The notes: generated by a model from the sequence alone, not told the origin. Positions 51,943 through 61,876 are shown, counted from the stretch's first letter. The stretch: 64,000 nt of DNA from Companilactobacillus versmoldensis DSM 14857 = KCTC 3814 (GCF_001434295.1 NZ_AZFA01000006.1:1-64000); one strand, 5' to 3'. Numbers and translations: made by a program.

Positions 51943-53715
51943 ATGAAAAAAATTTTTGCATGGTTGCTGGCCACGTTAGCTGCCTTGACACTGGTATTAG
52001 TGGGGACAACTTCTGTCAGTCAAGCTCGGGAACTTCCAGGCGTCAGAGGTCTCAATCGAGCAAGTGCGGTTATTCATGATTCGAGTAATAATATTATGTC
52101 GCAAGCGACTGAACTGCCGGATGATCAAGATTACACAGTTGATTATAACTGGACCATCTCCAATTTAACCATCGTTAAAGCAGGGGATACGATGACATTC
52201 CAGATTCCGATGAATGTCCAAGTCCCTGAAGATGAAACCTTTACGATGTATAGTCCTGAAAATGAAGATATCGGATCTGCGACCGTCCTTGCAGGTGCAC
52301 ACACAGGATTAGTAACCCTTAATAAGGTTTTACAAATAAATAATCTTAACCGTAATGGTTATATTCATTTATCAGTAAAGGGTGCTACACCGGTGCACAA
52401 TGAACCCTTGGCACCAGTTATCCTGAGCAAGACAGGTGTTTGGGAAGAAGGCAGTGATAATACGATTATTAATTGGACAGTTCAAATTTTATCAAATGGG
52501 AACTCGCTTAATAATCCAGTTTTGACTGATACGTTGAGCCCAAATCAGTCATATGTGCCTAAGAGTGCTAGAATGTACGATGCTAAAGGCTTTGCCATTC
52601 CAATCACCGAATCAGTAGGCGTTCGTTCCTTTACTATCAAAGCTGATGGTGGATTTGTTGGTGACTTATCATTGACGTATTCAACAAAAACTAATGATCC
52701 GACCGGGGCGGATACTTTCGATAACTTGATTCAATATAGTGACGATACTGGAAATACCGGCGAGGCTGAAGCCTCAGTCGAACGTGATGGAGGAGCACCA
52801 CCAGTCGTTACCCCGGAGCAACCAACGAATCCGGAGCAACCAACGAATCCGGAACAACCAGCTAATCCAGAGCAACCGGCCAATCCGGAACAACCGGTAA
52901 AACCAGAGAACCCTGATAACGGTAATGAAGGTACTCAAGAACCAAACAAACCAGATGAAAACAAACCTGATGAGAATGGTAATGGGGAAACTCAAGAACC
53001 AAACAAACCAGACGAAAACAAACCTGATGAGAATGGTAATGAAGGTACTCAAGAACCAAACAAACCAGATGAGAACAAACCTGATGAGAATGGTAATGAA
53101 GGTACTCAAGAACCAAACAAACCAGATGAGAATGGTAATTGGGAAACTCAAGAGCCAAACAAACCAGATGAAAACAAACCTGATGAGAATGGTAATGGAA
53201 AAACTCAAGAGCCAAACAAACCAGACGAAAACAAACCTGATGAGAATGGTAATGAGGAAACTCAAGAGCCAAACAAACAAGATGAGAACAAACCTGGTGA
53301 AGATGAGGGTACTGCTACAGAACCCAACAAACCAGAAACAAATGAATCCAACAAGCCAAATACTAATGAATCAAATGAATCCAACAAACCAAATGCTTCA
53401 AATCCTGGAACACAAGGTTCAAACCAAGGTGCACCAGTTCCTTCTGAATCAGAAAAGGAACCTAGTGGATCTGGTCTAATCTCTAATCCTGTAAGCAATG
53501 GTAAAGCACCAGTTACAGCTGGCACACAAACTGTTCTACCTGAAGAATTAACAAACAACAGTTTTAGTGCTATTAGTAAGACACCAGCTAAGACAACTGC
53601 TAAATTGCCACAAACAGGTGAACGTTCCAATAGTTCTACTATTTGGGCTGGAATCGCAATATTTATTGCTTCTGTATCAAGCCTAGCTTTTATTCCTCGT
53701 CGGAAGAAAAATTAG
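51943..53715 (+). CDS. LPxTG-anchored surface protein with Pro/Glu/Asn-rich repeats
   Basis: A 590-residue protein. A signal peptide (1-35, ending SVSQARE) leads to an adhesin-type beta-sandwich region (about 40-280; collagen- or fibrinogen-binding fold is suggested by VDYNWTISN and INWTVQIL). A spacer of PEQPTN/PEQPAN units and then about six 19-residue units of the type EPNKPDENKPDENGN follow; LPQTGE at about 555, a hydrophobic helix and RRKK complete the sortase signal. It is probably linked to peptidoglycan and binds host or plant surfaces or other cells. ATG 51943 follows AGGAAGGA. Confidence 0.88.
   Translation: MKKIFAWLLATLAALTLVLVGTTSVSQARELPGVRGLNRASAVIHDSSNNIMSQATELPDDQDYTVDYNWTISNLTIVKAGDTMTFQIPMNVQVPEDETFTMYSPENEDIGSATVLAGAHTGLVTLNKVLQINNLNRNGYIHLSVKGATPVHNEPLAPVILSKTGVWEEGSDNTIINWTVQILSNGNSLNNPVLTDTLSPNQSYVPKSARMYDAKGFAIPITESVGVRSFTIKADGGFVGDLSLTYSTKTNDPTGADTFDNLIQYSDDTGNTGEAEASVERDGGAPPVVTPEQPTNPEQPTNPEQPANPEQPANPEQPVKPENPDNGNEGTQEPNKPDENKPDENGNGETQEPNKPDENKPDENGNEGTQEPNKPDENKPDENGNEGTQEPNKPDENGNWETQEPNKPDENKPDENGNGKTQEPNKPDENKPDENGNEETQEPNKQDENKPGEDEGTATEPNKPETNESNKPNTNESNESNKPNASNPGTQGSNQGAPVPSESEKEPSGSGLISNPVSNGKAPVTAGTQTVLPEELTNNSFSAISKTPAKTTAKLPQTGERSNSSTIWAGIAIFIASVSSLAFIPRRKKN
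52930..53290. repeat. 57-bp tandem repeats in the LPxTG gene
   Basis: About six copies of a 19-codon unit (around CAAGAACCAAACAAACC). One unit lacks 15 bp, i.e. KPDEN. Near-identical DNA implies recent expansion or homogenisation. Confidence 0.9.
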
Positions 53716-53737
53716 ACTGAATGGTTAACTTAGATTC

Positions 53738-53769
53738 AAAAAGGGATACGTCATTTGACGTATCCCTTT
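53738..53769. terminator. Bidirectional terminator
   Basis: AAAAAGGGATACGTCA / TGACGTATCCCTTT between convergent genes. Confidence 0.87.
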
Positions 53770-53817
53770 ATTTGTCTATTTTATTTGTCTATTTTATTTG
53801 TCTATTTTATTTTCTAT
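53767..53817. repeat. 13-bp tandem repeat
   Basis: Three exact copies of TTTATTTGTCTAT and a partial fourth (TTTATTTTCTAT), abutting the stop codon of the aldo/keto reductase gene. Confidence 0.92.
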
Positions 53818-54716
53818 TTAACAAAATCCTTTGTGTCATCCCATTCTTCGACGCCGTCTTTATAGCCGGTAGGATTGCCATGCCAGAAGAAACCACCGTA
53901 CCAAAGGCTGCGGTCATCATTATCGTAACCATTGATTTCAGCAACGTCATCGTCACTTAATTCAAAGTCGAAAATATCAGCATTTTGAACGATTCTTTCT
54001 TCGTGAACTGACTTAGGGATAGTGATAACACCGCGTTGTAAGTCCCAACGTAAAATTATTTGAGCGACGCTCTTATTATATTTGTCAGCAAGCTTTTGTA
54101 ATCTTTCATCCTTCAAGACACGTCCGCCACCTAGTGGTGACCAAGCTTCCAAGTGAATATTATTTTTATCGCAAAATTCTTTGATATCTTCATCTTGGCA
54201 AACGGGGTTGAACTCCATTTGATCGACCACTGGTTTAATAGAAGAGATCGACATGATGTCTTCAAGTTTTGAGACGTTGAAATTTGATACTCCAATGGCT
54301 CTAGCCTTACCATCACGATAAATTTTCTCTAAAGCTTTCCAAGTATCAATGTATGAACCGTCGACTGGCCAATGGATCAGCAACATATCGACGTAATTCG
54401 TTTGTAGTTGTTTCAATTGGTTCTCGAAGTTATCGAGAGTTGATTGATAGCCTTGATCACCATTAAAAATCTTTGTGGTTAAGAATATATCTTCACGATT
54501 CAAACTGTTTTCGGCGAGAGCTTTGGTCAATCCATCACCGACACCAGCCTCATTTCCGTATTGCTTGGCTGTATCAATTGCACGGTACCCATGCTTGATT
54601 GCCCATTGAACAGATTGAGAGGCACCAGCATTATTAACTTTCCAAACACCTAATCCAAGTTGTGGCATCTTGACACCATTATTAAGAGTTACAGTTGAAT
54701 TCAAAGAATAATTCAT
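53814..54716 (-). CDS. Aldo/keto reductase
   Basis: A 300-residue TIM-barrel NADPH oxidoreductase. The tetrad is visible: Asp in AIDTAKQYGNE, Tyr in the same motif, Lys in LTTKIF and His in LLIHWP; IPKSVHEERIVQN is the cofactor motif. It reduces aldehydes or ketones such as 2,5-diketogluconate or methylglyoxal in relatives. GGGGGTG supports ATG 54716. Confidence 0.92.
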   Translation of the reverse strand: MNYSLNSTVTLNNGVKMPQLGLGVWKVNNAGASQSVQWAIKHGYRAIDTAKQYGNEAGVGDGLTKALAENSLNREDIFLTTKIFNGDQGYQSTLDNFENQLKQLQTNYVDMLLIHWPVDGSYIDTWKALEKIYRDGKARAIGVSNFNVSKLEDIMSISSIKPVVDQMEFNPVCQDEDIKEFCDKNNIHLEAWSPLGGGRVLKDERLQKLADKYNKSVAQIILRWDLQRGVITIPKSVHEERIVQNADIFDFELSDDDVAEINGYDNDDRSLWYGGFFWHGNPTGYKDGVEEWDDTKDFVK

Positions 54717-54854
54717 ATAAACACCCCCATGCAATTATTGTAACTCAAAAAATATTGTGATACTAAGAATTCAATTATCATTGGTATATGCTTGAGTGGT
54801 ACAATTAGTTAAGCGTTTACAATAATCTTGCTAAAGAGAGGTCTAGGTTTGGAT

Positions 54855-56747
54855 ATGAAGAAAAATTTCACAAACGATAATGAAATCAAATCTGAAATTA
54901 TCAATCTTTCCGCGATTCTTAATTTGCCAAAGGGGACTGAAGCGTTCGTGAGTGACATCCATGGTGAATACGATGAATTTGCCCATATATTGAGGAATGG
55001 CTCCGGAAATACTCGTCAAAAAATTGCTGAGTTGTTTACCGGCCGCCTTACCGAGGATCGTCAGAAAAAATTTGCTTTTTTAATTTATTATCCATCTGAA
55101 ATTTTAAGTCAGATCAAGCAACAATTTACCAATGAAGCCGATTTGAATCAATGGTATTTCGATGTTTTTAATGAGTTGATCGATATGCTGCGTTACACCT
55201 CGATCAAATATACACGCTCGAAAGTCAGAAAGGCAATCAAGAGTGATTTCGTCTATGTCACTGAGGAATTACTTTATTCTGACCAAAATGATTTCACCAA
55301 GCGTAGTTACTATCAAGAAGTCATGGATAACATTATTAAGTTAGATATGGCTGACCAATTTATCATTTCGACTTGTCATACGATTCAGCGTTTGGTGGTC
55401 GATCATCTGCATATTATTGGTGATGTTTACGACCGTGGTCCGCATCCTGATCTGATCATGGACCATTTGATGAATCGCTGGGGTAGCCTGGATTTTCAGT
55501 GGGGCAATCATGATATCCTCTGGATCGGTAGTACAGCTGGATCCAAATTGTGTATGGCTAATCTGATCCGGATCAGTGCCCGCTACAATAATCTGCGTCT
55601 GCTGACTGACACATATGGTATCGACCTTTCAGACCTGAAGGAATTCGCCGCTAACAATTATCAACCGCAGCCTGCCTTCACACCTAGATCTGATACGGGT
55701 GATAACATCCCTAGCGACGATTCCTTGTACGACAATACGGTCCAACAAGCGATGGCCATCATGCAGTTCAAAATGGAAGGCCAGACGATCAAGAATCGGC
55801 CTGAGTTTGACATGGAAAATCGCATGTTATTACATCGACTTTCCAAAGACCGCAAGACCATTGAGATTAATGGCCAAAGTTATCCAGTCACTAATGGCTG
55901 CTTCCAGCTGGTCGATCCAGATGATCCGTACAAGCTGACGGGTAAGGAGCAAAATATTCTCGATGAGTTGATAAGGCAGTTTATCGACTCCCCAAAGTTG
56001 CGTTATCATATGTCGTTCATGATGAATTACGGTTCCATGTATCTCAAATATAATGGCAATTTGTTACTTCACGGCTGTGTTCCCGTCAATGAAGATGGTA
56101 GTATGCAAAGCTGGACTGTTGATGGCAAGACTTATTCAGGAAAATCATTGTTTGATTTCTTTGAGAAAACTTTGAAAGAAGACTTCCAAAATCCAACGAC
56201 AGAGGAAAGTCTTGATTCAGATATCATCTGGTATTTGTGGACTGGTAAGATGTCACCATTGTTTGGTAAGGAATCGATGACGACCTTTGAACGTTATTTC
56301 GTCGAAAACAAAGAACTTCATAAAGAACCGAAGAATGCATACTATTCATTAAGAAAAGAAGAATGGTTTGCGGATGAATTATTGAAGGAATTCGGCCTCG
56401 ACCCTGATGATGGCCACATTATTAATGGTCATACTCCAGTTAAACTAGGTCATTCGCCTATCATGGCCAATCGAAAGATCTTCGTTATCGATGGTGGAAT
56501 GTCAAAGCCTTATCACAAAGCGACCGGTATCGGTGGCTACACTTTGTTGTCAAATTCTTATGGGTTCCAATTAGTTACTCATGAACCATTCACGACACGT
56601 GCTAAAGCTATTGCAGATTTAACAGACGTTGTCTCTACTAAACGAGTCATTGAACAATCAGCTAAGCGTAAGACTGTTGCTGACACTGACAACGGAGTAA
56701 AAATTAGAAAACAGATTGCAAGCTTACAAGCTAGATTAAATAAATGA
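54855..56747 (+). CDS. fbp: Fructose-1,6-bisphosphatase, class III
   Basis: A 630-residue enzyme of the Firmicutes-specific FBPase class 3. Metal-phosphoesterase motifs FVSDIHGEYDEF, IIGDVYDRGPHPD, WGNHDILW and GHTPVKLG are in order. It drives gluconeogenesis, needed when amino acids or organic acids are carbon sources. TTG 54849 has better spacing from AGAGAGG and adds two residues, so the start is uncertain. TGTAAACGCTTAA (complement of 54809-54821) is a partial cre match in the upstream region. Confidence 0.95.
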   Translation: MKKNFTNDNEIKSEIINLSAILNLPKGTEAFVSDIHGEYDEFAHILRNGSGNTRQKIAELFTGRLTEDRQKKFAFLIYYPSEILSQIKQQFTNEADLNQWYFDVFNELIDMLRYTSIKYTRSKVRKAIKSDFVYVTEELLYSDQNDFTKRSYYQEVMDNIIKLDMADQFIISTCHTIQRLVVDHLHIIGDVYDRGPHPDLIMDHLMNRWGSLDFQWGNHDILWIGSTAGSKLCMANLIRISARYNNLRLLTDTYGIDLSDLKEFAANNYQPQPAFTPRSDTGDNIPSDDSLYDNTVQQAMAIMQFKMEGQTIKNRPEFDMENRMLLHRLSKDRKTIEINGQSYPVTNGCFQLVDPDDPYKLTGKEQNILDELIRQFIDSPKLRYHMSFMMNYGSMYLKYNGNLLLHGCVPVNEDGSMQSWTVDGKTYSGKSLFDFFEKTLKEDFQNPTTEESLDSDIIWYLWTGKMSPLFGKESMTTFERYFVENKELHKEPKNAYYSLRKEEWFADELLKEFGLDPDDGHIINGHTPVKLGHSPIMANRKIFVIDGGMSKPYHKATGIGGYTLLSNSYGFQLVTHEPFTTRAKAIADLTDVVSTKRVIEQSAKRKTVADTDNGVKIRKQIASLQARLNK

Positions 56748-56752
56748 TTATT

Positions 56753-56786
56753 AAACCATTTTGCAAAAAAGGCAAAATGGTTTTTT
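56753..56786 (+). terminator. Terminator after fbp
   Basis: AAACCATTTTGC / GCAAAATGGTTTTTT. Confidence 0.88.
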
Positions 56787-56867
56787 GCTTTTTAAATTAA
56801 GGTGGCTCGATTATATGTTTGAAAAGGTTTAGAATTAAACTGAGACTAACAGAAAGGGGTAAGGGAA

Positions 56868-57374
56868 ATGAACAATCAAGCACCTTTAGATGACAAAAGT
56901 AAATTAGATACCATCATCACTGATGTTTCTGAGGGGATCAATGATGCGGGGAATACTTTCCCAGCTCCGTCAGATCCCGTCGAAGAAAGCAATCCGAAAC
57001 AAGTTGTTCGTTACTTACTGTGGGGATTGATTTCTGTCGTCGTCAATTTAGGAACATTTTTCATTTTGTATCGATTAATGAGTTTAAATTATCAATTGGC
57101 CAATATCGTCGCTTGGTTTCTCGGTGTCCAAGTCGGATTTTGGGTCGACCGTGTGATTGTTTTCCGGCATAAATCAAATACAGCTTTTCAAGAAATGCTT
57201 GCTTTTTATGGCACACGGATCTTAACTTATTTGATCGAAGCTGCCACTTTGTGGGTTGGTATTTCCTTATTAGCCGCCAACGGAACTGGTAGTAAGATCG
57301 TTGGTCAAATTTTGGCGATCATTGGAAACTTCATCTTTTCAAAATCCTTTATTTTTAAGAATAGAGCAAAATAA
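56868..57374 (+). CDS. GtrA-family membrane protein
   Basis: A 168-residue protein; a hydrophilic 45-residue N terminus precedes four helices with the GtrA pattern (FGLISVVVNLGTFFILYRL-like, NIVAWFLGVQVGFWVDRVIVF, IGNFIFSKSFIF). GtrA proteins help move lipid-linked sugars across the membrane for surface-glycan modification. GAAAGGGG lies upstream. Confidence 0.88.
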   Translation: MNNQAPLDDKSKLDTIITDVSEGINDAGNTFPAPSDPVEESNPKQVVRYLLWGLISVVVNLGTFFILYRLMSLNYQLANIVAWFLGVQVGFWVDRVIVFRHKSNTAFQEMLAFYGTRILTYLIEAATLWVGISLLAANGTGSKIVGQILAIIGNFIFSKSFIFKNRAK

Positions 57375-57431
57375 CATCAACTCAAATTAAGTGTGATAGA
57401 AAAACTAGTTGTTTTTATAAGGTCTAATAAG

Positions 57432-57477
57432 AAATGGATTGTTCCTGTGTTGTTTCAGTTGACGATCCATTTTTTTG
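57432..57477 (+). terminator. Terminator after gtrA-like gene
   Basis: AAATGGAT.GT pairs with AC.ATCCATTTTTTT over a long loop. Confidence 0.65.
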
Positions 57478-57581
57478 ATTTATAAAGATATTTTGCATTT
57501 GATTTGTTCTAGACTGTAAAAGGCCGAGTGCTATACTTAACTTTAAGTAGATAACATTTTACTGAGGGGGATTATTTTAAA

Positions 57582-58583
57582 ATGAAAAAGAATCGGATTT
57601 TGTTAGCTTTAGCATTAACTGCCTTGATTGCACCTAGTATTTTAGGCGGTGTTGCCAATGATTTTGAACCTACTGTTAAGGCTGCGACTACAACAAACAT
57701 TAATAGTTTCAAAAATCCCGTTGGAACGGTGGATCTAGGTGGTGCCTACACAGTTGATGCAGATGGTAACCAAACTAGTCTCTTTCTTCCAGGTCAGTCA
57801 GCTTGGAAACTAGGTCCATCCATTCTTATCAATGGGGAAACATATTATGAAGTAGCAACAAATAACTATATTGGTTCTGATCGTATTACTGTCTCAGATG
57901 GAGTTCCTTTCTATACGATTATCCATTCAGCTGTTCCTAACCAAGTTGGTACCTTAACAACTGATAGCCAGGTAGTTGATAGTTATGGAAACGATACAGG
58001 TACAGTTTTACCTGCTGGTTCTTCATGGAAACTGGGTCAATTGATAAAAATAAGTGGTCTCGCTTATTATCAAGTGTCAGCTAATGGATATGTTTTGGCT
58101 GCATTTTTGACAACTGACACAGCTCCTGCCACAGACGGGAATGACACAATCACCCTAAATAATGCGTCTGAGGTCCTTGATGACAATGGCAGTCGGACTG
58201 GTCGAATATTACCAGCCTATTCATCTTGGAAAACAGATCAAACGAAGACTCTTAATGGTCTAACATATTATCGAGTCGGCACTAATCAATGGGTATCCAA
58301 TGTCCCAATTGCCGATTACTCATTAACAGCCAAGCTGAAAAATAGTCAATCGGTATATAACAGCAAAACAAATTCCATGACGAGAAGTTTACCCGCAGGT
58401 TCTTCATGGGAGATCAACAAAGTTGTTCGCAATAAAAATAACCAATTCTGGGGCAAAGTCTCCAACGATGAATGGTTGTTGATTGATGCTAATAACGTAG
58501 TGATGTCGTACGGAGATTCAGATACTGTACCAAATGTTGCAATTAGTGAACCCGATTTTGCGACAAATATTAATAATCAATAA
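57582..58583 (+). CDS. SLAP-domain surface protein
   Basis: A 333-residue exported protein. Signal peptide (MKKNRILLALALTALIAPS...VKA) is followed by four SLAP-type modules of about 65-70 residues, each with LPAGSSWK-like, YYxVxxNxY and tryptophan positions (SAWKLG, SSWKLG, SSWKTD, SSWEIN). SLAP domains bind teichoic acids or wall polymers non-covalently. GAGGGGGAT precedes the start. It may be an S-layer-associated or wall-remodelling protein without a catalytic domain. Confidence 0.87.
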   Translation: MKKNRILLALALTALIAPSILGGVANDFEPTVKAATTTNINSFKNPVGTVDLGGAYTVDADGNQTSLFLPGQSAWKLGPSILINGETYYEVATNNYIGSDRITVSDGVPFYTIIHSAVPNQVGTLTTDSQVVDSYGNDTGTVLPAGSSWKLGQLIKISGLAYYQVSANGYVLAAFLTTDTAPATDGNDTITLNNASEVLDDNGSRTGRILPAYSSWKTDQTKTLNGLTYYRVGTNQWVSNVPIADYSLTAKLKNSQSVYNSKTNSMTRSLPAGSSWEINKVVRNKNNQFWGKVSNDEWLLIDANNVVMSYGDSDTVPNVAISEPDFATNINNQ

Positions 58584-58626
58584 AAAAAATCCTCTGAATT
58601 TTCTTAGAAAACTTAGAGGATTTTTT
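58583..58626. terminator. Bidirectional terminator
   Basis: AAAAAATCCTCT / AGAGGATTTTTT between convergent genes. Confidence 0.82.
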
Positions 58627-58643
58627 ATTGCAATGAATTTTGA

Positions 58644-59930
58644 TTATTCTTCAGAGAGAGCTTCTCTTGGCAAAATCAAGTTAAGGAGGATGCCCATAAC
58701 AGTGGCGACACCAATACCAGTGAATTGAAAACTGCCAATTTGTAGGTAGGCGTTCCCGATACCAATTACTAGGATAACTGAAGCAATCATTAGGTTACGT
58801 TTACGATTGAAATCGACTTTGTTGTCGACTAAGATCCGCAATCCACTTGAGGCAATGACCCCAAACAAGATGAAACTGATACCACCAATAACTGGTCCAG
58901 GAATCGTTTGAATCAAAGCACTTAATTTACCAACGAAACCAAACAGAGCAGCGAACACGGCCGCACCAATAATTACGTAAACTGAGAAAATTTTATTAAC
59001 GGCCATAACACCGATGTTTTCACCATAAGATGTGATCGGTGGTCCACCAACTAATCCAGCAAAGATCGAAGCAGTACCATCACCAGCTAAAGTCCGATGC
59101 AACCCAGGATTTTTAAAGAAGTTTCGGTGAGTCAATTCATCAAGGACCATGATATGTCCCAAATGTTCAGCCATCGTAACAAAGGCAATCGGCGCAAAAC
59201 TCAATATTGCATCCCAGTATATCTTCTTAGGAGTGTAACTAATGTATGGGAATTCAAAAGCAGGTAATTTCAACCAAGGTGTTGAGATGACTTTTGAGAA
59301 ATCAACGATACCTAGAGCAACAGATAGGACGTAACCACAAACTATTCCCAGCAAGATGGCAATGTTGCTCCAAAAACCCTTTAAATACATATTGAATAAA
59401 ACTGTGACCAGCAGCGTAAAAATAGCTACACCAAAATAAGTTAAATCATAATGCTTGCCGTTCATCATGGCATTGTCAGCAGCCGAACTAGCAACTGAAA
59501 GTCCGATAACGATAACAATCGGTCCGACGACGATTGGTGGTAAAGCCCGGTCGATCCAGCCAGAACCGGCGATACCAACGATGGTGGCAACGACTAGGTA
59601 AACTAGCCCGACGGCGATAGTCCCTTGGGCAACTCCAGCGTAACCAGCGGTCTTCATCAGTGCCACACTTGGGACGATGAAGGAAAAACTGGAACTCATA
59701 TATGCTGGGATGCGTCCCTTAGTGATCAAGATGTGCAAAATCGTTCCGATACCAGAACTGAATAGCGCAATACTTGGGTCCAGGCCGACTAAAAGTGGCA
59801 CGAGAACAGTAGCACCAAACATTGAGAATAAGTGCTGTAAAGAAAGCAATGGCCAAGTTGCCAAAGGTGGACGTTCATATAAGTCTAAGACAGCTTCGGG
59901 ATTGCGATAATGTTTATCATTTGTATCCAA
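58644..59930 (-). CDS. uraA: Uracil permease
   Basis: A 428-residue NCS2 transporter. ERPPLATWPLLSLQHLFSMFGATVLVPLLVGL, FVTMAEHLGHI and the signature GDGTASIFAGLVGGPPITSYGENIGVMAV are diagnostic of UraA/PyrP. The start is TTG with GGGGGTT upstream. A PyrR-type attenuator in the leader ties expression to pyrimidine levels. Confidence 0.95.
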   Translation of the reverse strand: MDTNDKHYRNPEAVLDLYERPPLATWPLLSLQHLFSMFGATVLVPLLVGLDPSIALFSSGIGTILHILITKGRIPAYMSSSFSFIVPSVALMKTAGYAGVAQGTIAVGLVYLVVATIVGIAGSGWIDRALPPIVVGPIVIVIGLSVASSAADNAMMNGKHYDLTYFGVAIFTLLVTVLFNMYLKGFWSNIAILLGIVCGYVLSVALGIVDFSKVISTPWLKLPAFEFPYISYTPKKIYWDAILSFAPIAFVTMAEHLGHIMVLDELTHRNFFKNPGLHRTLAGDGTASIFAGLVGGPPITSYGENIGVMAVNKIFSVYVIIGAAVFAALFGFVGKLSALIQTIPGPVIGGISFILFGVIASSGLRILVDNKVDFNRKRNLMIASVILVIGIGNAYLQIGSFQFTGIGVATVMGILLNLILPREALSEE

Positions 59931-59953
59931 TATTCTAACCCCCAGAATTTGCC

Positions 59954-60041
59954 CAAAAAAATAGTCCTTTATCCCGTGTATGTCGAAATAAAAGACTTCA
60001 ATAAAAGACTTAAGCGTTCCTTATTAGCCTCACGGGACTAA
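59954..60041 (-). promoter_or_regulatory. PyrR-binding attenuator of uraA
   Basis: On the minus strand AGTCCCGTGAGGCTAATAAGG (60019-60039) matches the PyrR binding loop. It is followed by the terminator AGTC.TTTAT / ATAAAGGACT with seven T (59954-59997). UMP-bound PyrR would favour termination. This accounts for most of the 324-base gap between uraA and the phosphatase gene. Confidence 0.85.
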
Positions 60042-60254
60042 GATTAAAGGCAATTCAATTTTCTATACTATATTAAATTTGAAAACAGATGTCAATAATG
60101 ATCCTAAAGCTATCGGAGAAAAATATCCTTGCGAAAAGCTTTTCAGCTTGCGTTTTCTTGATGTTTTCACTTACTATAAAAAAGGTTGGAGAAGCTGCTA
60201 TTTGAACTGGATAAACATCAGGATTAAACGACTTAGAATACAAAGGAGTACAAG

Positions 60255-60863
60255 ATGGTTGAATTATATGTAGTTCGTCACGGCGAAACAGATACAAATT
60301 ACGAGATGCGAGTCAATGGTCGATCGACTGATATGCCTTTGAACCAAACTGGTATCGAACAGGCTCGAGCATTAAGAAATGAGATCGATATGACTACCTT
60401 CGATATTGTTTATACTAGCCCCCTGAAACGTGCTAAAGAAACAGCTCAAATTTTAAATAACGGTATCCATGATGCTTTGATCGTCGATGATCGTTTGGCC
60501 GAAGCTGATTACGGAACCTGGGATGGCGTATCGGAAAAAGAGCTGTATCAAGAACATCCTGAGACTTTTGATGAGAATGGATTCCTATTACCGAGTTTTA
60601 TCGAGTATGCCGAAAACGCTGAAAGCTATCAATCAGTATATCGCCGTGTCGAGAGTTTCTTACAAGATATCTCAACACTTGGTGATCAACGAGTTATGGC
60701 AGTTTGCCACGGTTTTATTAGTCGGGCTATCTTACGACAAGTGTTGGAGATCAATGATCTTTCTAAAATTGTGCAACCGGCCAATGGTGGCGTTTCAAAA
60801 TATCAATTAACTGAAAAAAATCGTTACTTAAGATTTTATGCTCGGAAGAAATTTATTGAGTAA
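60255..60863 (+). CDS. Histidine phosphatase (phosphoglycerate mutase-like)
   Basis: A 202-residue enzyme with the phospho-His motif YVVRHGETDTNYEMR, catalytic Glu in EADYGTWDG and second His in AVCHGFISR. It belongs to the cofactor-dependent PGM superfamily, of which short members are broad phosphatases. AAAGGAG precedes the ATG. Confidence 0.92.
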   Translation: MVELYVVRHGETDTNYEMRVNGRSTDMPLNQTGIEQARALRNEIDMTTFDIVYTSPLKRAKETAQILNNGIHDALIVDDRLAEADYGTWDGVSEKELYQEHPETFDENGFLLPSFIEYAENAESYQSVYRRVESFLQDISTLGDQRVMAVCHGFISRAILRQVLEINDLSKIVQPANGGVSKYQLTEKNRYLRFYARKKFIE

Positions 60864-60934
60864 ATGACTAACGCTCAACGCAATTTTAATATATACTTAT
60901 ATATAAGTATTTCATTGATTGTTAGGGTGAGTAG

Positions 60935-61648
60935 ATGGCAAATTTAACTAATAAAGTACCAGAAAAAGATGTTCAAAATGTTTTTGATTCCATAGCAGGC
61001 AATTATGACAAATTGAACTCGATTATGAGTTTAGGTACTCATAACAAATGGCGTATGCAAGCAACTAATATGATCAAGGGTAATCCAATGGATATCCTTG
61101 ACCTTTGTTGTGGTACGGCCGATTGGAGTTTATTGTTAGCTAGCAAATTTGAACGAGCCCATGTTATTGGATTGGATTTTAGCAGTGAGATGCTAAAAAT
61201 TGGTCAAAAGAAGATCAACGAATCTGGGCTTGATAACGTCCAATTAAAACAAGGTGACGCTATGAAGTTGGCTTACCCGGATAATACTTTTGACGTGATT
61301 ACGATTGGTTTTGGTCTGCGCAACGTTCCAGATGCCAATCAGGTACTGAAGGAGATTTTCCGGATCTTGAAGCCTAATGGGCAATTACTTTGCCTTGAAG
61401 CTTTCAAGGTGGAGACTCCGGTGGTCAAATGGGGCTGGAAACTTTACTTTAATGAGATCATGCCGACTATGGGCAAGGTTTTTGCTTCGCACAAGCCTGA
61501 GTATCAATACCTGGATGATTCGGTCAACAAGTTTGTTAGTATCAAAAAATTGGTGCGGATGTATCGTGATGCTGGTTTTATCAACATCCGGGTTCGCAAT
61601 TTGATGATGAAGTCGGCGGCGATTCATTATGGTGTTAAGCCGGCTTGA
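60935..61648 (+). CDS. ubiE: Demethylmenaquinone/ubiquinone methyltransferase
   Basis: A 237-residue class I SAM methyltransferase. VQNVFDSIAGNYDKLNSIMSLGTHNKWR, LDLCCGTADWS (SAM) and GFGLRNVPD are the UbiE/MenG signatures. It catalyses the last methylation of menaquinone synthesis. Other men genes are not in the window. GGGTGAG precedes the ATG. Confidence 0.93.
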   Translation: MANLTNKVPEKDVQNVFDSIAGNYDKLNSIMSLGTHNKWRMQATNMIKGNPMDILDLCCGTADWSLLLASKFERAHVIGLDFSSEMLKIGQKKINESGLDNVQLKQGDAMKLAYPDNTFDVITIGFGLRNVPDANQVLKEIFRILKPNGQLLCLEAFKVETPVVKWGWKLYFNEIMPTMGKVFASHKPEYQYLDDSVNKFVSIKKLVRMYRDAGFINIRVRNLMMKSAAIHYGVKPA

Positions 61649-61668
61649 TGATTTTATTTTTGTAATGT

Positions 61669-61790
61669 AAAAAAACCATCCTGGGGAAGGATGGCTTTTT
61701 TTATGGGATTATATTTATATGCACTTTTTATGTGTTATAGGGGGGATGTAGTAAAAGGACTCTCTGTTCCTTCTCATCTACAAGTTATAT
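61669..61790 (-). ncRNA. Candidate C-rich small RNA, copy A
   Basis: Minus strand: hairpin GAGAAGG...CCTTTT, then a single-stranded run TCCCCCC, AT-rich spacer and terminator hairpin CCATCC-TTCCCC-GGATGG-like with T-run. The order is shared with copies B and C. The same hairpin, read on the plus strand, can terminate ubiE. The 5' end is not defined. Confidence 0.55.
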
Positions 61791-61876
61791 ACTAATGGTT
61801 TTTATTGAATTATTTGTTTTCTATTTGTGATTTTTCTTTGAAGGTTTTTTTTGGGTGGGGGTTCACTGCCGGCTCC

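Noticed and set aside
52774-53280. Long antisense reading frames over the LPxTG repeats, and a possible CRISPR array
   Set aside because: The frames are by-products of the repeat period of 57 bp (a multiple of three). There are no spacers; the repeat is contiguous and coding.
54809-54821. cre site before fbp
   Set aside because: Two consensus positions fail at the 3' end; mentioned only as a weak match in the gene entry.
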